A DNA stretch of 64,000 bases, from contig OX578142.1 of assembly GCA_951213105.1 (NCBI GenBank), positions 2,248,649 through 2,312,648 of the forward strand. Reading direction: 5' to 3'. This DNA is from Amaurobius ferox. Taxonomy: Eukaryota; Arthropoda; Arachnida; Araneae; Amaurobiidae. This document shows positions 1-10,506 of the stretch, piece after piece; the stretch's first letter is position 1; the number at the start of each line of letters is the position of its first letter. A model generated the notes under the pieces. It saw only the letters and a list, made by a program, of their open reading frames with translations. It had not been told where the DNA came from and ran no database searches. Both the position numbers and the translations under genes were made by a program.

Positions 1-2923
1 CTTCTCCATCGAAATTAGATATAAAAAATTGTATTTGAACGAAAATTATCATGGTCGGATTTTTCACAAAATCGGTAAGGGGGGGTAGCATGAAAAAGTA
101 TAGATTTTTCGAAATTTTGAAACCTCGTTTTTTGGACATCAAACAGAAGGTATCGGCCAGAAAGCCAGGAAATCGGTCTTCTCCATCGAAATTAGATATA
201 AAAAATTGTATTTGAACGAAAATTATCATGGTCGGATTTTTCACAAAATCGGTAAGGGGGGGTAGCATGAAAAAGTATAGATTTTTCGAAATTTTGAAAC
301 CTCGTTTTTTGGACATCAAACAGAAGGTATCGGCCAGAAAGCCAGAAAATCGGTCTTCTCCATCGAAATTAGATATAAAAAATTGTATTTGAACGAAAAT
401 TATCATGGTCGGATTTTTCACAAAATCGGTAAGGGGGGGTAGCATGAAAAAGTATAAATTTTTCGAAATTTTGAAACCTCGTTTTCGGACATCAAACAGA
501 AGGTATCGGCCAGAAAGCCAGGAAATCGGTTTTCTCCATCGAAATTAGATATAAAAAATTGTATTTGAACGAAAATTATCATGGTCGGATTTTTCACAAA
601 ATCGGTAAGGGGGGGTAGCATGAAAAAGTATAGATTTTTCGAAATTTTGAAACCTCCTTTTTTGGACATCAAACAGAAGGTATCGGCCAGAAAACCAGGA
701 AATCGGTCTTCTCCATCGAAATGAGATATAAAAAATTGTATTTGAACGAAAATTATCATGGTCGGATTTTTCACAATATCGGTAAGGGGGGGTAGCATGA
801 AAAAGTATAGATTTTTCGAAATTTTGAAACCTCGTTTTTTGGACATCAAACAGAAGGTATCGGCCAGAAAGCCAGGAAATCGGTCTTCTCCATCGAAATT
901 AGATATAAAAAATTGTATTTGAACGAAAATTATCATGGTCGGATTTTTCACAAAATCGGTAAGGGGGGGTAGCACGAAAAAGTATAGATTTTTCGAAATT
1001 TTGAAACCTCGTTTTTGGACATCAAACAGAAGGTATCGGCCAGAAAGCCAGGAAATCGGTCTTCTCCATCGAAATTAGATATAAAAAATTGTATTTGAAC
1101 GAAAATTATCATGGTCGGATTTTTCACAAAATCGGTAAGGGGGGGTAGCATGAAAAAGTATAGATTTTTCGAAATTTTGAAACCTCGTTTTTTGGACATC
1201 AAACAGAAGGTATCGGCCAGAAAACCAGGAAATCGGTCTTCTCCATCGAAATGAGATATAAAAAATTGTATTTGAACGAAAATTATCATGGTCGGATTTT
1301 TCACAATATCGGTAAGGGGGGTAGCATGAAAAAGTATAGATTTTTCGAAATTTTGAAACCTCGTTTTTTGGACATCAAACAGAAGGTATCGGCCAGAAAG
1401 CCAGGAAATCGGTCTTCTCCATCGAAATTAGATTAAAAAATTGTATTTGAACGAAAATTATCATGGTCGGATTTTTCACAAAATCGGTAAGGGGGGGGGT
1501 AGCATGAAAAGTATAGATTTTTCGAAATTTTGAAACCTCGTTTTTTGGACATCAAACAGAAGGTATCGGCCAGAAAACCAGGAAATCGGTCTTCTCCATC
1601 GAAATTAGATATAAAAAATTGTATTTGAACGAAAATTATCATGGTCGGATTTTTCACAAAATCGGTAAGGGGGGGTAGCATGAAAAAGTATAGATTTTTC
1701 GAAATTTTGAAACCTCGTTTTTTGGACATCAAACAGAAGGTATCGGCCAGAAAGCCAGGAAATCGGTCTTCTCCATCGAAATTAGATATAAAAAATTGTA
1801 TTTGAACGAAAATTATCATGGTCGGATTTTTCACAAAATCGGTAAGGGGGGGTAGCATGAAAAAGTATAGATTTTTCGAAATTTTGAAACCTCGTTTTTT
1901 GGACATCAAACAGAAGGTATCGGCCAGAAAGCCAGAAAATCGGTCTTCTCCATCGAAATTAGATATAAAAAATTGTATTTGAACGAAAATTATCATGGTC
2001 GGATTTTTCACAAAATCGGTAAGGGGGGGTAGCATGAAAAAGTATAAATTTTTCGAAATTTTGAAACCTCGTTTTCGGACATCAAACAGAAGGTATCGGC
2101 CAGAAAGCCAGGAAATCGGTTTTCTCCATCGAAATTAGATATAAAAAATTGTATTTGAACGAAAATTATCATGGTCGGATTTTTCACAAAATCGGTAAGG
2201 GGGGGTAGCATGAAAAAGTATAGATTTTTCGAAATTTTGAAACCTCGTTTTTTGGACATCAAACAGAAGGTATCGGCCAGAAAACCAGGAAATCGGTCTT
2301 CTCCATCGAAATGAGATATAAAAAATTGTATTTGAACGAAAATTATCATGGTCGGATTTTTCACAAAATCGGTAAGGGGGGGTAGCATGAAAAAGTATAG
2401 ATTTTTCGAAATTTTGAAACCTCGTTTTTTGGACATCAAAGAGAAGGTATCGGCCAGAAAGCCAGGAAATCGGTCTTCTCCATCGAAATTAGATATAAAA
2501 AATTGTATTTGAACGAAAATTATCATGGTCGGATTTTTCACAAAATCGGTAAGGGGGGGTAGCATGAAAAAGTATAGATTTTTCGAAATTTTGAAACCTC
2601 GTTTTTTGGACATCAAACAGAAGGTATCGGCCAGAAAACCAGGAAATCGGTCTTCTCCATCGAAATGAGATATAAAAAATTGTATTTGAACGAAAATTAT
2701 CATGGTCGGATTTTTCACAAAATCGGTAAGGGGGGGTAGCATGAAAAAGTATAGATTTTTCGAAATTTTGAAACCACGTTTTTTGGACATCAAACAGAAG
2801 GTATCGGCCAGAAAGCTAGGAAATCGGACTTCTCCATCGAAATTAGATATAAAAAATTGTATTTGAACGAAAATTATCATGGTCGGATTTTTCACAAAAT
2901 CGGTAAGGGGGGGTAGCATGAAA
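1..2923. repeat. 177-bp satellite array S1 (about 16.5 units)
   Basis: Head-to-tail units of about 177 bp. Landmarks in each unit, in order, are 'catgaaaaagtatag', 'cctcgttttttggacatc', 'gaaggtatcggccag', 'cttctccatcgaaatt', 'ttgtatttgaacg', 'tcacaaaatcggtaag', then a G run of usually 7 and 'tagcatg'. Recurrent unit variants act as markers. K units (here near 440-540 and 2018-2130) read 'cctcgttttcggac', are 1 bp shorter and have 'ggttttctcc'. M units have 'gaaatgagatat' and often 'cacaatatcgg'. R units have 'agattaaaaaattg', also 1 bp shorter. The array is cut by the left window edge and ends on the right at element A1. The unoccupied equivalent of the short-tail insertion site lies at 2730-2746. 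Confidence 0.97.
2730..2746. other. Unoccupied target site matching the 166-bp tail insertion
   Basis: Here an M-type unit ('gaaatgagat', 'cacaaaatcgg') runs straight into a unit with 'gaaaccacg' and 'gctaggaaatcgg', across seven G and 'tagcatgaaa'. The same two units flank the 166-bp element tails at 18732-18897 and 34541-34706. This is therefore what the locus looked like before that insertion. The 17 bp at this position are the ones duplicated on either side of the tail. Confidence 0.8.
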
Positions 2924-3917
2924 GGCCCAGACCATACAGCCAACCCAGGGGTTTATGGCAGTTTAATGTATGGCCGGGAGAAAATTTAGAACAGGAAAGT
3001 TAGAACAGGAGAATTTAGAAATTTAAAAAATTTAGAACAGAAGACCGACTTCCACAGACCGACACCCACGAGCAGCCCAGAGTAAACCAGTAGTTTATTA
3101 AATAATCAATCAAAGGTTACAGTTACAAAATATTAGGTGTCACGTAGGACACAGGCAGCAGAACAGACAGGCAAACAAACAAACAACAAACCATAAAGAT
3201 ACAGCAAACAACATAAAGAACACAGCAAACAACATAAAATCACTGCAAACAACATGAAGAAGGGAGTCAGACAATTAAAAGAAATTAAACTTTCTATTAG
3301 TGTTTAAATTCAAAGGTCTTAAGTTAACGGTTTAAAACTTAATCGATCCCAAATTTTGAAATTTATAATGATACTAAATTCTCAATAAAAGAAGTGATTC
3401 CATTAAAAGTTCTATCAGATTTATATAGTTTTTAATATTTTTTTTTTATTAAGAGTAAAGATATAATTTTAGTTTATATTTACAAGCCTGGTTTCCATAA
3501 AGGATCAAACCCAAGGGTTAAATCCAGGAAAATTAAAATATTCATCACTAAAACCAGATAAAAACGTTAATTAATTAAAGAAAATATGCCAGTAAACAGT
3601 TAAAAAGTTTTAAGTTAAAGGAAGATAATTAAAAGTTTATTATTATTATTATTATTTTTTTTTTAAAAACATAACATTTACACTAAGGGTTATAAAGTGT
3701 TTTTTCACTCTCTTTTCTATTTTTTTCTTCTCTAAAACTTATCAATTATTCTAAGAATGAAACAACGGAGGTCAATTATAAGTGTAGAATTACTATTTCC
3801 GAGCAGTAAAAATATATTAATAAACAGCAAAAATCATATAAATATACAGCAAAAGTCATTAAATGGCAAAGCATTATTAAAAAGTAACACAGGACAGGTG
3901 AGAAATCTCAGAAAAGT
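2924..3917 (-). other. 3' UTR of element A1
   Basis: No ORF of note. Reading up from the element end, there is a nested terminal stem-loop (2932-2973). Next come short 'aatttagaacagg' repeats (about 2990-3050) and a hairpin GTGTC-N6-GACAC (3137-3152). Three 22-bp tandem copies containing 'gcaaacaacat' follow (about 3199-3260). The rest is AT-rich, with a T run near 3440 and a (TTA)n/T-run microsatellite near 3636-3665 whose length differs between A copies. Roughly the first 250 bp are almost identical to elements B and C; the remainder is specific to A. Confidence 0.85.
2932..2973 (-). other. Terminal nested stem-loop at the element 3' end (A1)
   Basis: CCATACA (2932-2938) pairs with TGTATGG (2967-2973), and inside that loop AACCC (2942-2946) pairs with GGGTT (2949-2953) across a 2-nt loop. 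The structure lies 8 nt from the satellite junction. It is present in all A copies, in B1 (9799-9840), B2 (25791-25832) and C (46903-46944), and in the 166-bp tails. The position suits an RNA signal recognised by the element's RT, but that role is inferred. Confidence 0.6.
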
Positions 3918-5006
3918 CTAAAGAGTTTTTTGAAGATTCTTAATACGTAAGAGTTCCCTGTGGAGGGCATGACAGTTGGCCCTGTCCCTAGCATTATGTT
4001 TTGTACACCATTGAAGAGAGGAATCTTGCAAGTTGGCTGATATACAGTTAGGACAAGACGGGGTTTTAGCATTACAGGTCTTGAAAGAGTGTTTATCAGA
4101 GGAGCACTGGCTACACTTACTGGATGGTTGACGGCAGGTGGCAGCAGAGTGACCGAATCCTTGGCAATGGTAACATATTTGCAAGGAAACATATTTCTTT
4201 ATATTGAAGTATTGGAAGTGATAGTACAGTTTTTTGATGTCTATAAGTGATTTTCCGGCGGCAACATCAGTCAAGATCACCCAATTATTGGATCCCAATT
4301 TGTTCTTAAAGGTTTTGATTATCTTAAACTCCTGTATTTCAGTATTGGAAAGGTTTTTTAAGAGCAGAGGCTTGATGTCTGCCTCAGAGATATTCACAGG
4401 AACGTTAAAAATAATAAGTGGCATTTTCCGGACAGGTGGCCTGTGTATGACAAAATTATCCGAGAGATCAGAGTTTATAAATTTAGGCAGTATGGATTCG
4501 TCATCTTCGTCACGACAAGTGATTTTAAGGGTATCTCTGCTGATGGTGGAAACATTTTGAATTTTTACGTTAAGTGGGCAGTCAGACAAATGAAGATCAT
4601 TCTTGAGTTGATCAAGAGATTTAGTTTGATCCTTTCCACGAAGCAACACACTGGCATAGGATGGTTTGTTGTGATGAGAACCAGGACGAAGTTCATTATG
4701 AAGATCCAAGTTTGTAAGGTTCTTACGGACAACGTCATCAACAAAAGCAGGAATTTCTTGGAGGTCCTGAGCAAGGCAGTTCGTAAAATTAGCGAGGTCT
4801 AATGATATGGAGTTTTTCAGCTGGTAGAGATCCTCGTGGAAAGTAGTTTTAATTTCCTGCAAAGCGTTTAAAGAATCTTGATCCGGAGGGGTGACTGTTG
4901 AAGACTGTGATTCAAAGAGATAGCAGGTTGTTTTAATCTTGTCGATTTTGCAATTCAAAAATTCTTGTTGGGTTTCAGAGGGTTTAACATGTCGAACTAG
5001 AAAACT
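3918..5006 (-). pseudogene. ORF1 (Gag) C-terminal part, 5'-truncated, copy A1
   Basis: This is the last 346 or so residues of the type A Gag, identical in sequence to the overlapping part of the complete protein at 60728-62527. It keeps the region before the zinc knuckles and all three knuckles (CX2CX4HX4C twice, then CX2CX15HX7C). The N-terminal Ser/Pro-rich part is missing. The reading frame continues into the satellite without a stop until a TAA in the first unit, but with no ATG. The first in-frame ATG is internal (Met432 of the full protein) and would give 168 residues holding only the pre-knuckle region and the knuckles. It is probably not a functional gene. Confidence 0.88.
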
Positions 5007-5019
5007 ACATGTCGAACTA

Positions 5020-7325
5020 GGGGGGGTAGCATGAAAAAGTATAGATTTTTCGAAATTTTGAAACCTCGTTTTTTGGACATCAAACAGAAGGTATCGGCCA
5101 GAAAGCCAGTAAATCGGTCTTCTCCATCGAAATTAGATTAAAAAATTGTATTTGAACGAAAATTATCATGGTCGGATTTTTCACAAAATCGGTAAGGGGG
5201 GGTAGCATGAAAAAGTATAAATTTTTCGATATTTTGAAACCTCGTTTTCGGACATCAAACAGAAGGTATCGGCCAGAAAGCCAGGAAATCGGTTTTCTCC
5301 ATCGAAATTAGATATAAAAAATTGTATTTGAACGAAAATTATCATGGTCGGATTTTTCACAAAATCGGTAAGGGGGGGGTAGCATGAAAAAGTATAGATT
5401 TTTTGAAATTTTGAAACCTCGTTTTTTGGACATCAAACAGAAGGTATCGGCCAGAAAACCAGGAAATCGGACTTCTCCATCGAAATTAGATATAAAAAAT
5501 TGTATTTGAACGAAAATTATCATGGTCGGATTTTTCACAAAATCGGTAAGGGGGGGTAGCATGAAAAAGTATAGATTTTTGAAACCTCGTTTTTTGGACA
5601 TCAAACAGAAGGTATCGGCCAGAAAGCCAGGAAATCGGTCTTCTCCATCGAAATTAGATATAAAAAATTGTATTTGAACGAAAATTATCATGGTCGGATT
5701 TTTCACAAAATCGGTAAGGGGGGGTAGCATGAAAAAGTATAAATTTTTCGAAATTTTGAAACCTCGTTTTCGGACATCAAACAGAAGGTATCGGCCAGAA
5801 AGCCAGGAAATCGGTTTTCTCCATCGAAATTAGATATAAAAAATTGTATTTGAACGAAAATTATCATGGTCGGATTTTTCACAAAATCGGTAAGGGGGGG
5901 TAGCATGAAAAAGTATAGATTTTTCGAAATTTTGAAACCTCGTTTTTTGGACATCAAACAGAAGGTATCGGCCAGAAAGCCAGGAAATCGGTCTTCTCCA
6001 TCGAAATTAGATATAAAAAATTGTATTTGAACGAAAATTATCATGGTCGGATTTTTCACAAAATCGGTAAGGGGGGGTAGCATGAAAAAGTATAGATTTT
6101 TCGAAATTTTGAAACCTCGTTTTTTGGACATCAAACAGAAGGTATCGGCCAGAAAGCCAGGAAATCGGACTTCTCCATCGAAATTAGATATAAAAAATAG
6201 TATTTGAACGAAAATTATCATGGTCGGATTTTTCACAACATCGGTAAGGGGGGTAGCATGAAAAAGTATAGATTTTTCGAAATTTTGAAACCTCGTTTTT
6301 TGGACATCAAACAGAAGGTATCGGCCAGAAAGCCAGGAAATCGGTCTTCTCCATCGAAATTAGATATAAAAAATTGTATTTGAACGAAAATTATCATGGT
6401 CGGATTTTTCACAAAATCGGTAAGGGGGGGTAGCATGAAAAAGTATAGATTTTTCGAAATTTTGAAACCTCGTTTTTTGGACATCAAACAGAAGGTATCG
6501 GCCAGAAAGCCAGGAAATCGGTCTTCTCCATCGAAATTAGATATAAAAAATTGTATTTGAACGAAAATTATCATGGTCGGATTTTTCACAAAATCGGTAA
6601 GGGGGGGTAGCATGAAAAAGTATAGATTTTTCGAAATTTTGAAACCTCGTTTTTTGGACATCAAACAGAAGGTATCGGCCAGAAAGCCAGAAAATCGGTC
6701 TTCTCCATCGAAATTAGATATAAAAAATTGTATTTGAACGAAAATTATCATGGTCGGATTTTTCACAAAATCGGTAAGGGGGGGTAGCATGAAAAAGTAT
6801 AAATTTTTCGAAATTTTGAAACCTCGTTTTCGGACATCAAACAGAAGGTATCGGCCAGAAAGCCAGGAAATCGGTTTTCTCCATCGAAATTAGATATAAA
6901 AAATTGTATTTGAACGAAAATTATCATGGTCGGATTTTTCACAAAATCGGTAAGGGGGGGTAGCATGAAAAAGTATAGATTTTTCGAAATTTTGAAACCT
7001 CGTTTTTTGGACATCAAACAGAAGGTATCGGCCAGAAAACCAGGAAATCGGTCTTCTCCATCGAAATGAGATATAAAAAATTGTATTTGAACGAAAATTA
7101 TCATGGTCGGATTTTTCACAAAATCGGTAAGGGGGGGTAGCATGAAAAAGTATAGATTTTTCGAAATTTTGAAACCACGTTTTTTGGACATCAAACAGAA
7201 GGTATCGGCCAGAAAGCTAGGAAATCGGACTTCTCCATCGAAATTAGATATAAAAAATTGTATTTGAACGAAAATTATCATGGTCGGATTTTTCACAAAA
7301 TCGGTAAGGGGGGGGTAGCATGAAA
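5020..7325. repeat. 177-bp satellite array S2 (about 13 units)
   Basis: It opens with an R unit carrying 'gccagtaaatcgg', then a K-like unit with 'tttttcgatattttg'. A unit with a 9-bp deletion ('tatagatttttgaaacc', near 5570) follows later. The unit at 6150-6250 has 'aaatagtatttg' and 'cacaacatcgg', a marker combination seen in only five places in the window (6198, 14590, 22191, 30582, 45943). The array ends at A2. The unit at 5381-5389 is the unoccupied equivalent of the element B insertion site. Confidence 0.97.
5381..5389. other. Unoccupied target site matching the element B insertion
   Basis: 'agcatgaaa' sits here inside an uninterrupted unit with a G8 run on the left and 'tatagattttttgaaa' on the right. 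The same left flank precedes B1 at 9790 and the same right flank follows it at 13773. Comparing the filled and unoccupied copies defines both ends of B and a 9-bp target duplication. Confidence 0.85.
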
Positions 7326-9420
7326 GGCCCAGACCATACAGCCAACCCAGGGGTTTATGGCAGTTTAATGTATGGCCGGGAGAAAATTTAGAACAGGAAA
7401 TTTAGAACAGGAGAATTTAGAAATTTAGAAAATTTAGAACAGAAGACCGACTTCCACAGACCGACACCCACGAGCAGCCCAGAGTAAACCAGTAGTTTAT
7501 TAAATAATCAATCAAAGGTTACAGTTACAAAATATTAGGTGTCACGTAGGACACAGGCAGCAGAACAGACAGGCAAACAAACAAACAACAAACCATAAAG
7601 ATACAGCAAACAACATAAAGAACACAGCAAACAACATAAAATCACTGCAAACAACATGAAGAAGGGAGTCAGACAATTAAAAGAAATTAAACTTTCTATT
7701 AGTGTTTAAATTCAAAGGTCTTAAGTTAACGGTTTAAAACTTAATCGATCCCAAATTTTGAAATTTATAATGATACTAAATTCTCAATAAAAGAAGTGAT
7801 TCCATTAAAAGTTCTATCAGATTTATATAGTTTTTAATATTTTTTTTTATTAAGAGTAAAGATATAATTTTAGTTTATATTTACAAGCCTGGTTTCCATA
7901 AAGGATCAAACCCAAGGGTTAAATCCAGGAAAATTAAAATATTCATCACTAAAACCAGATAAAAACGTTAATTAATTAAAGAAAATATGCCAGTAAACAG
8001 TTAAAAAGTTTTAAGTTAAAGGAAGATAATTAAAAGTTTATTATTATTATTATTATTTTTTTTTTAAAAACATAACATTTACACTAAGGGTTATAAAGTG
8101 TTTTTTCACTCTCTTTTCTATTTTTTTCTTCTCTAAAACTTATCAATTATTCTAAGAATGAAACAACGGAGGTCAATTATAAGTGTAGAATTGCTATTTC
8201 CGAGCAGTAAAAATATATTAATATACAGCAAAAATCATATAAATATACAGCAAAAGTCATTAAATGGCAAAGCATTATTAAAAAGTAACACAGGACAGGT
8301 GAGAAATCTCAGAAAAGTCTAAAGAGTTTTTTGAAGATTCTTAATACGTAAGAGTTCCCTGTGGAGGGCATGACAGTTGGCCCTGTCCCTAGCATTATGT
8401 TTTGTACACCATTGAAGAGAGGAATCTTGCAAGTTGGCTGATATACAGTTAGGACAAGACGGGGTTTTAGCATTACAGGTCTTGAAAGAGTGTTTATCAG
8501 AGGAGCACTGGCTACACTTACTGGATGGTTGACGGCAGGTGGCAGCAGAGTGACCGAATCCTTGGCAATGGTAACATATTTGCAAGGAAACATATTTCTT
8601 TATATTGAAGTATTGGAAGTGATAGTACAGTTTTTTGATGTCTATAAGTGATTTTCCGGCGGCAACATCAGTCAAGATCACCCAATTATTGGATCCCAAT
8701 TTGTTCTTAAAGGTTTTGATTATCTTAAACTCCTGTATTTCAGTATTGGAAAGGTTTTTTAAGAGCAGAGGCTTGATGTCTGCCTCAGAGATATTCACAG
8801 GAACGTTAAAAATAATAAGTGGCATTTTCCGGACAGGTGGCCTGTGTATGACAAAATTATCCGAGAGATCAGAGTTTATAAATTTAGGCAGTATGGATTC
8901 GTCATCTTCGTCACGACAAGTGATTTTAAGGGTATCTCTGCTGATGGTGGAAACATTTTGAATTTTTACGTTAAGTGGGCAGTCAGACAAATGAAGATCA
9001 TTCTTGAGTTGATCAAGAGATTTAGTTTGATCCTTTCCACGAAGCAACACACTGGCATAGGATGGTTTGTTGTGATGAGAACCAGGACGAAGTTCATTAT
9101 GAAGATCCAAGTTTGTAAGGTTCTTACGGACAACGTCATCAACAAAAGCAGGAATTTCTTGGAGGTCCTGAGCAAGGCAGTTCGTAAAATTAGCGAGGTC
9201 TAATGATATGGAGTTTTTCAGCTGGTAGAGATCCTCGTGGAAAGTAGTTTTAATTTCCTGCAAAGCGTTTAAAGAATCTTGATCCGGAGGGGTGACTGTT
9301 GAAGACTGTGATTCAAAGAGATAGCAGGTTGTTTTAATCTTGTCGATTTTGCAATTCAAAAATTCTTGTTGGGTTTCAGAGGGTTTAACATGTCGAACTA
9401 GAAAACTACATGTCGAACTA
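7326..9420 (-). mobile_element. Type A retrotransposon, 5'-truncated copy A2
   Basis: Same structure and same 5' truncation as A1, 4401 bp further on, with 3' UTR 7326-8318. The 14-mer duplication is at 9388-9401 and 9408-9421. It shares with A1 and A4 an A at the site reading 'cacgacaagtg' (G in A3, A5, A6, A7), and the flanking R unit with 'gtaaatcgg'. A1 plus S2 and A2 plus its following satellite are therefore two copies of a 4.4-kb block. Confidence 0.93.
8319..9407 (-). pseudogene. ORF1 (Gag) C-terminal part, 5'-truncated, copy A2
   Basis: 346 residues identical to the A1 copy, with three intact zinc knuckles and no in-frame ATG before the pre-knuckle region. The lack of protein change points to recent amplification rather than to selection on this truncated copy. 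Confidence 0.88.
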
Positions 9421-9790
9421 GGGGGGGTAGCATGAAAAAGTATAGATTTTTCGAAATTTTGAAACCTCGTTTTTTGGACATCAAACAGAAGGTATCGGCC
9501 AGAAAGCCAGTAAATCGGTCTTCTCCATCGAAATTAGATTAAAAAATTCTATTTGAACGAAAATTATCATGGTCGGATTTTTCACAAAATCGGTAAGGGG
9601 GGGTAGCATGAAAAAGTATAAATTTTTCGATATTTTGAAACCTCGTTTTCGGACATCAAACAGAAGGTATCGGCCAGAAAGCCAGGAAATCGGTTTTCTC
9701 CATCGAAATTAGATATAAAAAATTGTATTTGAACGAAAATTATCATGGTCGGATTTTTCACAAAATCGGTAAGGGGGGGGTAGCATGAAA
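9421..9790. repeat. Short satellite array S3 (about 2 units)
   Basis: One R unit with 'gccagtaaatcgg' and one K-like unit with 'tttttcgatattttg', matching the first two units of S2. A third unit begins and is interrupted at its G8 run plus 'tagcatgaaa' by element B1. Its remainder resumes at 13773. Confidence 0.95.
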
Positions 9791-10013
9791 GGCCCAGACC
9801 ATACAGCCAACCCAGGGGTTTATGGCAGTTTAATGTATGGCCGGGAGAAAATTTAGAACAGGAGAATTTAGAAATTTAGAAAATTTAGAACAGGAGAATT
9901 TAGAAAATTTAGAACAGGAGACCGACTTCCACAGACCGACACCCTCGAGCAGCCCAGAGTAAACCAGTAGTTTATTAAATAATCAATCAAAGGTTACAGT
10001 TACAAAGTGTTAG

Positions 10014-10215
10014 GTGTCACGTAGGACACAGGCAGCAGAACAGACAGGCAAGCAAACAGACAACAAACCACAAAGATAAAAGTACAAAACGTGTCACATA
10101 AGACACAAACAGCAAAACGTTTCACGTAGGACACAGACAGCAAGAAAAACAGCAAGCAAACGGCACAAAACGTGTCACATAAGACACAAACAGCAAAACG
10201 TGTCACGTAGGACAC
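10014..10215 (-). repeat. Five-copy hairpin array in the B1 3' UTR
   Basis: Five copies of a 16-nt inverted repeat with a 6-nt loop, at 10014-10029, 10091-10106, 10119-10134, 10172-10187 and 10200-10215. Four have a perfect 5-bp stem (GTGTC/GACAC); the third has GTTTC. Loops alternate between ACGTAG and ACATAA on the plus strand. C has five equivalents (47108-47306) and A has one. Confidence 0.75.
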
Positions 10216-10347
10216 AGACACAGGAATAACAGCAGCAAACGACAAAAACAAATATAACATAAAACAAGTCATCTTCAAATTTCAAAAATTTAAAAACTAT
10301 TCAAATATTTAATTTCAATAAGTATTTGAAATCAAAATAATTCAGAT

Positions 10348-10407
10348 GGCCGGAAGTCAGCCGGACCGGCTAAGAGTCAACCAGAACGGTCGGAAGTCAG
10401 CCAAACC
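10348..10407. repeat. Three tandem 20-bp GC-rich units in the B1 3' UTR
   Basis: Units at 10348-10367, 10368-10387 and 10388-10407 share the frame 'GG-C-G-A-GTCA-CC'. The first and third contain 'cggaagtcagcc' and the second 'taagagtcaacc'. They stand out in an AT-rich region and are absent from A and C. The B2 copy is at 26340-26399. Function unknown. Confidence 0.7.
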
Positions 10408-10506
10408 CCAGGAGCAAGGACAATACGACATCAAAGCACAACATCAAAACACAAGAATAACACAATAACACAATAGTAGATCTTAAACTGTAAATGTGAA
10501 AGATGG

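Larger units (their letters stand above)
2924..5019 (-). mobile_element. Non-LTR retrotransposon type A, 5'-truncated copy A1
   Basis: The minus-strand element carries its 3' end at the low coordinate, a 3' UTR of about 1 kb, and the C-terminal part of ORF1 (Gag). No pol ORF follows. The 3' end abuts satellite after 'tagcatgaaa' and has no poly(A). The 5' side ends inside Gag and returns to satellite at a G run. Seven G plus 'tagcatgaaa' occur at 2907-2923 and again at 5020-5036, a 17-bp target-site duplication. The 14-mer 'acatgtcgaactag' is doubled at the 5' edge (4987-5000 and 5007-5020). A2-A6 share both the 5' edge and the flanking satellite variant ('gaaaccacg', 'gctagg'), so all six descend from one insertion. 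Confidence 0.93.
9791..10506 (-). other. 3' UTR of element B1
   Basis: It carries the terminal stem-loop (9799-9840), 'aatttagaacagg' repeats, five GTGTC/GACAC hairpins (10014-10215), an AT-rich stretch (about 10255-10340) and three tandem 20-bp GC-rich units (10348-10407). The part from 9791 to about 10250 closely matches the 3' UTR of C. Toward the Gag stop it is unlike both A and C. Confidence 0.85.

Noticed and set aside
3908..4192. Short second minus-strand frames overlapping the Gag C-terminus (for example 94 codons)
   Set aside because: They lie out of frame within the conserved zinc-knuckle coding region. Knuckle spacing is preserved only in the Gag frame.
4234..4802. Plus-strand frames inside the A copies (also in B, C and the A7 5' UTR)
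   Set aside because: They are antisense shadows of Gag and pol or lie in purine-rich UTR. None has recognisable domains.
418..7296. Minus-strand satellite frames of 118-396 codons (here and in all arrays) as a repetitive protein gene
   Set aside because: The unit length is a multiple of three and happens to lack stops. Frames are cut by 1-bp K and R variants and by G-run length, there is no consistent start or end, and copies follow the DNA repeat exactly.
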